A DNA stretch of 21,402 nt, from positions 7,415 to 28,816 of IMG/VR virus record IMGVR_UViG_3300030382_000090; one strand, 5' to 3'. A program made the translations under genes and the position numbers. Below, in pieces: positions 16,224-21,402 of this stretch (position 1 is the first letter of the stretch; every line of letters starts with the position of its first letter). The notes under the pieces are model-generated. The model made no database searches and was not told the origin of the DNA. It saw only the letters and a list, made by a program, of their open reading frames with translations. Source of the DNA: a virus.

Positions 16224-16798
16224 GCGTATTGTTTACCGCCACCTACAGGTTTGACTTTAAGTAATTCCTTCCCTGTATTACTTTTCTTTCTTTTTGATTT
16301 AGCTAGTTGTCCTTTAGAACCAAACTTACCACTCTTTTCTAAGACTTCTGTACTAGCTCCCATTGCTTGTTTAGAGCCTCCTGCTTGACCACCTAGTTCC
16401 TTGTCAACAGCTTTAGTAATATCAGAAATTGTTTTTACTGCCATAGCAGCACCAAGATTCTTACCAAGAGCTTTAACATTACTATGAGCAAGATTAACTC
16501 CTTCTTTTGTACTAGATGCTATTCCGTGTACATTTTCTCTTGCTTTAGTAGTTGCGGTATGGAGGTTAGTTTTCATCTGTCTAATTCCACCAGCCGCTGC
16601 TGCTTGAGCTTTAGCTACAATCTTAGGTTTCTTAAATACCTTTGGAATAATCTTAGGGAGTGAGGGGGCTCTCCAACGGAACCTAGATCCCCAACATTGT
16701 GTTACCTCTCCTTCATAGTCAAATGACTTTGAGGACTCCTCGACTAACTCGTTTCTTGTGTCATCCCACGTGTAGACAACTTCTGTATAGACTTTCAT
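16220..16798 (-). CDS. Hypothetical protein, 192 residues, upstream of portal
   Basis: The N-terminal 40 residues (start MKVYTEVVYTWDD, then SFDYEGEVTQCW) form a compact segment of a kind I associate with small proteins near the portal of marine podoviruses; I cannot name the family. The rest is basic and rich in Ala, Lys and Gly, with predicted helices from about residue 60 to 135 and a Lys-rich tail ending VKPVGGGKQYA. No signal peptide is seen. The run IIPKVFKKPKIVAKAQAAAAGG could be membrane-active or nucleic-acid binding; this is inference from composition. A strong AAGGAG site precedes the ATG. Its stop overlaps the portal start as ATGA, implying coupled translation with the portal. Confidence 0.82.
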   Translation of the reverse strand: MKVYTEVVYTWDDTRNELVEESSKSFDYEGEVTQCWGSRFRWRAPSLPKIIPKVFKKPKIVAKAQAAAAGGIRQMKTNLHTATTKARENVHGIASSTKEGVNLAHSNVKALGKNLGAAMAVKTISDITKAVDKELGGQAGGSKQAMGASTEVLEKSGKFGSKGQLAKSKRKKSNTGKELLKVKPVGGGKQYA

Positions 16799-16810
16799 AT
16801 TTTATTCTCC

Positions 16811-17179
16811 TTATTTCTTTGCGTAGAATTGAGATTTACTTCCACCTGTACCTTTTCCTGTTTCACTTTTAGCCTTACTTTTAGTTTGACTAGACTTCTC
16901 GGAGGACGACTTAGAATAGTTTGCTGAAGCAGTCTCAGTAGCCGCTTGTTCTTCGGGTTTTTTTCTATTCAATATAGCATCACCCCACCTATCTACTTCT
17001 GCTAGAATAACATTACCTACTCCTTGTGTAGACCGCATACCACCTTCAAATTGTTCCATTGCTTTACCGGATATATTAGTCTCCTGTGCTCGTCTCGCTT
17101 CTTCGTTCCATCGTTTGTTTGCCTCCCTTTGAGCCGCTTTTGCAGATTCAGAAAACTCTTTAACTCCTGTTGTACACAT
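16811..17179 (-). CDS. Hypothetical protein, 122 residues, low-complexity C-terminus
   Basis: Unrecognised. The N-terminus MCTTGVKEFSESAKAAQREA is predicted to be helical and charged, and residues 1-40 could form an amphipathic or coiled helix. The last 45 residues are almost entirely Ser, Thr, Lys, Gly and Glu and are probably disordered. It starts with Met-Cys, as do the 74-residue neighbour and the gp14-like protein. There is a strong ribosome binding site (AAGGAG, 7 bases before the ATG). Its place between the reductase and the portal, in a run of small head-proximal genes, suggests a minor virion or assembly protein, but no function can be assigned from sequence. Confidence 0.8.
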   Translation of the reverse strand: MCTTGVKEFSESAKAAQREANKRWNEEARRAQETNISGKAMEQFEGGMRSTQGVGNVILAEVDRWGDAILNRKKPEEQAATETASANYSKSSSEKSSQTKSKAKSETGKGTGGSKSQFYAKK

Positions 17180-17190
17180 TATAACTCCTT

Positions 17191-17415
17191 TTAGACAACA
17201 TTTAATCCTCCACCTTTATAGTTTTTACTTGAGATTGATTTAGATGATCCTTTACTTTTCTTTCTGTACTTCTTTCTAGTTTCTGTAGCAGACTTAGGTG
17301 CTTCCTGCATCTCAAACTCTGCCGCATCCACTTCCGGTTCATCTCTCATTGCTGGAGGAGGTGGTTGTGGAGGCATCTGAATTTTTGGCATACTAGGAGT
17401 TTGTCCCAAGCACAT
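17191..17415 (-). CDS. Small Pro-rich, Lys-rich virion-associated protein, T7 gp7.3-like
   Basis: A 74-residue protein. It begins MCLGQTPSMP, has a proline run (PPQPPPP) near residue 16, then an acidic middle, then a basic Ser/Lys tract and a C-terminus ending YKGGGLNVV. The basic tail and the GGG-(I/L)-N ending resemble the C-terminus of T7 gp7.3 (…SSGGGINI), a small virion/tail assembly protein encoded just before the portal gene. Short MC-starting, Pro-rich proteins are common at this place in marine T7-like phages. Location upstream of the portal supports a head-tail junction or tail assembly role. The match rests on composition and a short C-terminal motif, so the assignment is tentative. 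Confidence 0.6.
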   Translation of the reverse strand: MCLGQTPSMPKIQMPPQPPPPAMRDEPEVDAAEFEMQEAPKSATETRKKYRKKSKGSSKSISSKNYKGGGLNVV

Positions 17416-17572
17416 GGTCGTCCTCGTAAAGTTGTTTAAGTCTATCCACCACAGACATTTGTCCTTGTAAGAATAGTAGTTCTACTTCAGTTGTTCCTTT
17501 AGGTGGGAGTACATTAGGAAACATTTCTTCAAGGTATTGAATTAATTCTTTGGATACTAAGTTATAGTCCAT
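17393..17572 (-). CDS. Small hypothetical protein, 59 residues
   Basis: A short reading frame filling the gap between the reductase and the Pro-rich protein. It starts at ATG 17572, preceded by AAGGA overlapping the reductase stop codon, and ends with TAG at 17393, overlapping the next gene's start by 23 bases. The translation starts MDYNLVSKELIQYLEEMF and ends DRLKQLYEDDHVLGTNS. It is acidic and probably helical, with no signal peptide or membrane segment. The good ribosome binding site, the exact fit in an otherwise empty space and the overlap with the next gene suggest it is real and translationally coupled. I do not recognise the family. Confidence 0.72.
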   Translation of the reverse strand: MDYNLVSKELIQYLEEMFPNVLPPKGTTEVELLFLQGQMSVVDRLKQLYEDDHVLGTNS

Positions 17573-17580
17573 GAATGTCC

Positions 17581-19521
17581 TTATATTTCACAGTTACCAG
17601 CAGTACATGCTAACTCTTGTGAGCCGGAAGTACTGTCAAGTATCTCATATTTAAGAAGATTGTCCCAATTAATAGTGGGTAAACTCTTACTTAATCTGTC
17701 GAATTCTTCTTTTGTACACTCTGTATATGGTGCTTGTTTATACACGTAGTCAGAGTAAGGTAAAAATGATACTCCAGATATGTCATCAAAGTTATCAAAA
17801 ACATAGGAACCAACATAAAGCCACTCATCTTCTTTTACAGAAATAGTTTGACTAACCTTATGTTCTGCCCAAAACTTAGAATAAATACCATGGAGTTCTA
17901 ACTGGTTGATAGCAGAGAGATCTTTTCTTGTTAGAGAAAACTTAGGGGATCTCATGGGGAAAGAAAAGACCATGACATTACTGGGATTAGTTATGTCAGG
18001 TTCACTTGGGACTCCGCTATCAATCAGTAGTGTACACAGGGGATCTTTTACATCAGTTCTAACTGTCCTAATGTAATAAGGACTGTGGCGTGTGTGGATT
18101 CCAGAAGCAGAGTCAACTAATTGACTAACTGTTCCAGAAGGTTTAACGCAAGTTATACTAGCAGACTTGTTTATACCAAGTTCACCAGCATGTTCTTCGT
18201 TAGTCTCTATTGCTTTTTCTCTTAGCTTAGTAAGTAGATCAGGTAGGTTCTCACCACTTGATCCATTAGTAAGTGGACAATCCATTATACCTGTGAGTGA
18301 GACACCAAGTAGTCTCTCTTCTTCACAGTTTGTTTTCCACTTGTTAGTTAAGTACCTGAAGTTTGTAAGAGTAGACTGCCATGTACCTAATATTGTTGCT
18401 AGTTCTACTTTCTTAGCAAGTGTTTTTACTGTGTCATCACTCCTGACTACTGCTTCAGTTAAGTTACAAAACTCTCGTGGTCTCAGGATTATCTCTGAAC
18501 ATGGGTTAGTTCCAAAGTCATCCCTCTCTTCTCTCCTGTCTCCTTTAAGTGGCTTCTTTATGTCAACATTCAAGTTATTAACATGCTTTTTAGCATTGGC
18601 ACTACTGAATATACCACGTTCACCAGATTTTGAGTTGTATAAGGCTTGCCACTCCTTTAAGAAAGTACCCACATCTGGATTAGTGTGGTAATTAGCTGAG
18701 TTATTAGATAGAGCACGTTGGGATTGTCTACCCCACCACTCTCCTGATTTACAGGTACGCATTTGTTCATCACCTACATCACTTAAGGATAGCAAAGCAC
18801 TCCTTCGTACACCACCTACTACAACAACCTCTGCTGTCTTACATACTAGGTCATGACATTGTAATGGAGTTAGTTTAGTTGATGTTGCATCCTTAAATGT
18901 CCTCACAGCAAACCTGAATAGTTCCTCTAAAGGTTCAGGCCCACTTGCTCTACCACCAAAGGTTTTAAGAGGTGCTCCTGCTTCTCTTACTCCACTCACA
19001 TCCCACTTAGGTATCAAACCTGAGTAAAGAAGTGAGATTAGTTCTCGGAATGCTTTAGCCCACCCTAACTTAGAGTCTCTAACAACTATAACTGTGTCAG
19101 TCTCATGTAGTGTCTCAGGTACAAATGGTAACAAGCTAGTGTACTTATACTCAACTGAAAAACCTACACCAGTACCATTCATGAGTACATAGAGTACCTC
19201 ATCAAATGATCTTTGGGAGTCAATAGGTAGGTACGCACAGTTGTAACCTGCTACATTCTCTTTCTCTAGTGCTTCTCCTGCGGTCATTAAACATCTCATT
19301 GATGGCATAATTTGGAGGGAAAGTACTGCATTCTTTAGTACACTCTCCAACTTCTTACCTACTGTGTAACCACAGTTCTCTTTGAGATGTCCTCTAAAGA
19401 ACTTGAAGTACCTGTCTACTGTTTCTTCCCATGTCTCTCTTCGTTTATTATCGTAGTCCCATCGTGAGTACCTAGAGAGGTGAATGTATTGCTGGTACTG
19501 TGTCGGTAATGTGTTACTCAT
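17581..19521 (-). CDS. nrdJ: Ribonucleotide reductase, class II, adenosylcobalamin-dependent (monomeric NrdJ type)
   Basis: A 646-residue enzyme predicted to reduce ribonucleotides to deoxyribonucleotides for phage DNA synthesis. All five expected cysteines can be placed. C341 in NPCSEI (thiyl radical site, with E343 as its acid partner) is the catalytic one. C95 (GYNCAY) and C352 (EFCNLTE) form the active-site disulfide. C639 and C644 in the C-terminal ELACTAGNCEI form the redox pair that recycles it. GGVRRSALLSLSD and LPYSDYVYKQAPY are typical of the RTPR-like class II branch. It is shorter than Lactobacillus RTPR (739 residues). I see no small-subunit (NrdB) gene beside it, consistent with a B12-dependent enzyme that works alone. 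Some cyanophage reductases once called class II have been re-assigned to class I, so the class call rests on the C-terminal motifs and the missing beta subunit. The start ATG overlaps the DUF3310 stop. Confidence 0.93.
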   Translation of the reverse strand: MSNTLPTQYQQYIHLSRYSRWDYDNKRRETWEETVDRYFKFFRGHLKENCGYTVGKKLESVLKNAVLSLQIMPSMRCLMTAGEALEKENVAGYNCAYLPIDSQRSFDEVLYVLMNGTGVGFSVEYKYTSLLPFVPETLHETDTVIVVRDSKLGWAKAFRELISLLYSGLIPKWDVSGVREAGAPLKTFGGRASGPEPLEELFRFAVRTFKDATSTKLTPLQCHDLVCKTAEVVVVGGVRRSALLSLSDVGDEQMRTCKSGEWWGRQSQRALSNNSANYHTNPDVGTFLKEWQALYNSKSGERGIFSSANAKKHVNNLNVDIKKPLKGDRREERDDFGTNPCSEIILRPREFCNLTEAVVRSDDTVKTLAKKVELATILGTWQSTLTNFRYLTNKWKTNCEEERLLGVSLTGIMDCPLTNGSSGENLPDLLTKLREKAIETNEEHAGELGINKSASITCVKPSGTVSQLVDSASGIHTRHSPYYIRTVRTDVKDPLCTLLIDSGVPSEPDITNPSNVMVFSFPMRSPKFSLTRKDLSAINQLELHGIYSKFWAEHKVSQTISVKEDEWLYVGSYVFDNFDDISGVSFLPYSDYVYKQAPYTECTKEEFDRLSKSLPTINWDNLLKYEILDSTSGSQELACTAGNCEI

Positions 19522-19985
19522 GATTTTTCCACCTCTCGTTCAATTAGTTTTTCTAAGTATGTTCTTGCTTTTAGTAGATCATTTACTCCACCTTTATGTG
19601 GGTATCGTGATACATATTTAATTATATTTCCCTCTAGGAAGTCTAGTTCATTAGCAGTTATGTAATCAAGTGGTTGTATTCCAAACCCTACCCTATCATA
19701 ATGTTTAGGATTAGTTACTTCCTCATCCTCATGAATCCTTCGTATGTTCTCTTGATCGTCACCTACTTCTACATAACTTTGTGTCTGTGCATCCCATTGC
19801 TGACAGGGCTTAGAAGATCTAAGGATATTTTTTATATTGTCTTGATCATCTCTCCCAAACCCTTCTTGAGAGCTATACCTATTATCTAGTGGATGTTTTA
19901 AACTAGAATCAACATATTCTCTCCATTGTTCCTTCTGTTTCTGTGATCTCTTTCTTTCTATCTCATCTAAGTCATAGTTACTCAT
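19518..19985 (-). CDS. DUF3310 protein, T7 gp1.7-like (putative nucleotide kinase)
   Basis: A 155-residue protein. The C-terminal half (from about residue 90) carries the DUF3310 signature: NPKHYD, then IQPLDYI, then LEGNIIKYVSRYPHKGG and DLLKARTYLEKLI. In T7 the related gp1.7 is a nucleotide kinase affecting dTMP/dGMP metabolism; that function is transferred by family and not shown here. The N-terminal 85 residues are charged and not recognised. They contain a near-repeat, DDQDNIKNIL (46-55) and DDQENIRRIH (76-85). The gene ends in a 4-base ATGA overlap with the ribonucleotide reductase gene and begins one base after the exonuclease stop. Co-translation with two nucleotide and DNA metabolism genes supports a nucleotide-pool role. 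Confidence 0.9.
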   Translation of the reverse strand: MSNYDLDEIERKRSQKQKEQWREYVDSSLKHPLDNRYSSQEGFGRDDQDNIKNILRSSKPCQQWDAQTQSYVEVGDDQENIRRIHEDEEVTNPKHYDRVGFGIQPLDYITANELDFLEGNIIKYVSRYPHKGGVNDLLKARTYLEKLIEREVEKS

Positions 19986-19986
19986 T

Positions 19987-20733
19987 TCATTCCCCTGTTT
20001 GTGGTTTCCAAAGTGAAGGGTACTTGTCTATTCCATTAAACTGTTCCCTTTGTAGTATATATGCCATCCGAGCTTGAGTAATAACATCTTCTTTAGAGTA
20101 TCCTTTTTCCTTGTAGGTCTTTAGTACTCCTGCCCATCTGTTCTTTTCCTTCTTATCTATATCATCCATTATTCTTGAAGCAGAAACCTTTCCTATTCCA
20201 CTACACCCAGAGTATCCATCTACAGAGTCTCCTGTTAGTGTTTGTATCAAAAAGTTTCTCTCTGCCATACTCTCACTTAAGTCAAATATCTGCTCCGTTT
20301 GGAAGTCCCAATGCTTACCGGGAATTGTGAGTAGGTCTTTGTCTGCTGATACTATGCAAGTGTCTTCAGGACTCTGAGTACACAAGATTCCAAGAAGATC
20401 GTCTGCTTCCAACCACTTAGACATAGTAGAATCATACTTTTCTGATATGTATTCTCTAGAAGGTAAGTAGCACACAGGTTTTCTTGTGCCTACCCTTTTA
20501 GATTTGTACTCTGGATTAATGTCTTTCCTAAAGTTTAAGTGTGAACTCAAGCATACCATAACTGAGTCTGCCTCTGCTTTCTCTTGTAACTCCTTTATTT
20601 CTTTGTCGATAAGTCTCTTTACATCCTTGAAATCACAATGTAATGTCCAAACATCATCACCCCAGTCAACTTCTTTTTCAACAACAAGACAACTTTTGTA
20701 TACTAAGATGTCTCCGTCTATAAGTAATTTCAT
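19987..20733 (-). CDS. 5'-3' exonuclease, T7 gp6-like (FEN superfamily)
   Basis: Of 248 residues, this is predicted to be a flap or 5'-3' exonuclease that degrades host DNA and removes primers, as T7 gp6 does. Metal-binding acidic residues of the PIN/FEN fold are seen at D6 and D8 (LLIDGDIL), E109-D112 ([10 protein letters not shown]) and D131/D133 (VSADKDLL). A helix-3-turn-helix DNA-binding motif follows at residues 168-181 ([14 protein letters not shown]), with the expected Asp pair at 169 and 172. The [14 protein letters not shown] stretch is the usual basic arch segment. It is slightly shorter than T7 gp6 (about 300 residues). The ATG start follows an AAGGGG ribosome binding site. Its position just after DNA polymerase is the same as in T7 and marine podoviruses. 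Confidence 0.94.
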   Translation of the reverse strand: MKLLIDGDILVYKSCLVVEKEVDWGDDVWTLHCDFKDVKRLIDKEIKELQEKAEADSVMVCLSSHLNFRKDINPEYKSKRVGTRKPVCYLPSREYISEKYDSTMSKWLEADDLLGILCTQSPEDTCIVSADKDLLTIPGKHWDFQTEQIFDLSESMAERNFLIQTLTGDSVDGYSGCSGIGKVSASRIMDDIDKKEKNRWAGVLKTYKEKGYSKEDVITQARMAYILQREQFNGIDKYPSLWKPQTGE

Positions 20734-20745
20734 ATTCCCCTTATT

Positions 20746-21402
20746 TTAGTGTGTTTCAGCCCAGTTAGAGCCAAAGTTATACTCTCCTGTTAGTGGTACT
20801 TTCAAACTTAAAAGTTTTCCTGCTTTAGTTATTGAGTCAATAGCTATTTTACCTACATCATCTTCAATACCTTTTCTAACAAGAACTTGAATCTCATCAT
20901 GAACAAATGCAACCTGTTCATAGTCCTGTCCCTCTTTAAATCCCTCTTCCTCCATGTTTTTGTGAAACTCTACCACCCACTTCTTACATATAATAGCACC
21001 TGCGGATTGGCATAGTGAATTAAGTGAGGAGTGTACTGACCTGACTGGTACTTTTCTACCATCAAGTCCGAATAGGAATCCTCTTTCAGCTTTGCTGAAT
21101 ACCTTTTGTCTTAGTTTTTTGAATGCTGGAACCTTCTTAAAAAATAAGTCCTTAAGTTTCTTACCTTCTCTTGCATCCTTTCCAACAATTTGTCCCAGTT
21201 TGGCATCTCCAGCACCATAAAGTAATCCGTAAATAAAAGTTTTAGCTTGATCTCTAGTAGGGAGGTTAGTAGCCACTCTGTTAGCCTCGTGTACATCTCC
21301 TTCAACAACAGTTTTAGCATAATCACCGCCATCAAAGGTTGCAAGATAATGAGACACAACCCTAATCTCAAGACCTGAAACGTCACAACCGAGTAAGCTA
21401 AA
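20746..21402 (-). CDS. DNA polymerase, family A, T7 gp5-like (C-terminal part, cut by window edge)
   Basis: This is the palm and fingers region of a T7-type replicative DNA polymerase. The reading frame is open to the right edge, so the N-terminus (exonuclease domain and thumb) is outside the window; 218 residues are present. Three polymerase motifs are visible in order. Motif A is GCDVSGLEIR with its metal-binding Asp at about 21384. Motif B (O helix) is RDQAKTFIYGLLYGAG at 21255-21208. Motif C is VHDEIQ with the catalytic His-Asp-Glu at 20901-20893. The O-helix Tyr matches T7 Tyr526, so this is the tyrosine rather than the phenylalanine type. The stretch GLDGRKVPVRS and the C-terminal NWAETH also match T7 gp5 (NWAICH). 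The gene ends 12 bases before the exonuclease gene, which fits a replication operon. The first start-like codon in frame (GTG at 21357) lies inside the palm and is not a real start. Confidence 0.96.
   Translation of the reverse strand, partial: FSLLGCDVSGLEIRVVSHYLATFDGGDYAKTVVEGDVHEANRVATNLPTRDQAKTFIYGLLYGAGDAKLGQIVGKDAREGKKLKDLFFKKVPAFKKLRQKVFSKAERGFLFGLDGRKVPVRSVHSSLNSLCQSAGAIICKKWVVEFHKNMEEEGFKEGQDYEQVAFVHDEIQVLVRKGIEDDVGKIAIDSITKAGKLLSLKVPLTGEYNFGSNWAETH

Noticed and set aside
18167-18691. 174-residue plus-strand open frame inside the reductase gene
   Set aside because: It is antisense to the strongly conserved NPCSEI-containing part of the reductase and has no recognisable motif.
21111-21386. 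91-residue minus-strand frame overlapping DNA polymerase
   Set aside because: It is an out-of-frame reading of polymerase motifs A and B, Leu/Lys rich, without a ribosome binding site.
1-21402. tRNA genes, CRISPR arrays, insertion sequences, integrase and attachment sites
   Set aside because: I looked on both strands and saw no cloverleaf, spaced repeat array, transposase, integrase or att-like direct repeat. Coding genes fill nearly the whole window.

Overview
The window is a contiguous piece of a T7-like podovirus genome (Autographiviridae-type). Every gene I accept lies on the minus strand, so the map reads from right (21402) to left (1). The DNA is AT-rich by eye. Genes are packed tightly, with many ATGA stop/start overlaps and clear Shine-Dalgarno sequences of AAGGAG or AGGA type. 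The class II (B12-dependent) ribonucleotide reductase next to a T7-type DNA polymerase and exonuclease is a combination typical of marine podoviruses (cyanophage and pelagiphage relatives). No psbA, hli or talC is seen between the reductase and the portal, a spot where cyanopodoviruses often carry such genes. A heterotrophic marine host is therefore possible, but that is only an inference.

Replication and nucleotide module (21402-17581): the C-terminal part of a family A (T7 gp5-like) DNA polymerase, cut by the window edge; a T7 gp6-like 5'-3' exonuclease; a DUF3310 (T7 gp1.7-like) protein; and a monomeric class II ribonucleotide reductase. Together these degrade host DNA, reduce ribonucleotides and copy the phage genome.

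Head and connector module (17572-12313): four small proteins of poorly known function, one resembling T7 gp7.3 at its Gly-rich C-terminus and one of 59 residues that is easy to miss; the portal (gp8); the scaffold (gp9), whose reading frame is split by a +1 shift; a roughly 125-base non-coding leader; and the major capsid protein (gp10). A rho-independent terminator follows the capsid gene, as T-phi does in T7.

Tail and ejection module (12246-1): first comes an unusual 546-residue protein whose motifs match the ADP-ribosyltransferase-like domains of phage polyvalent proteins. It sits between the capsid gene and the tail genes, where T7 has nothing comparable. Then follow tail tubular proteins A (gp11) and B (gp12, greatly enlarged), a GNAT-like gp13/DUF2833 protein, a gp14-like protein, a gp15-like protein, a further 642-residue protein, and a partial large gp16-position protein running off the left edge. 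These form the tail tube and nozzle and the internal core ejected into the host.

The two items most worth following up are the ADP-ribosyltransferase-like gene in the structural operon, and the split scaffold gene. The scaffold's frame junction (an AGG, then a short spacer, then a sense codon and UGA) recalls the arrangement of the bacterial prfB programmed frameshift.
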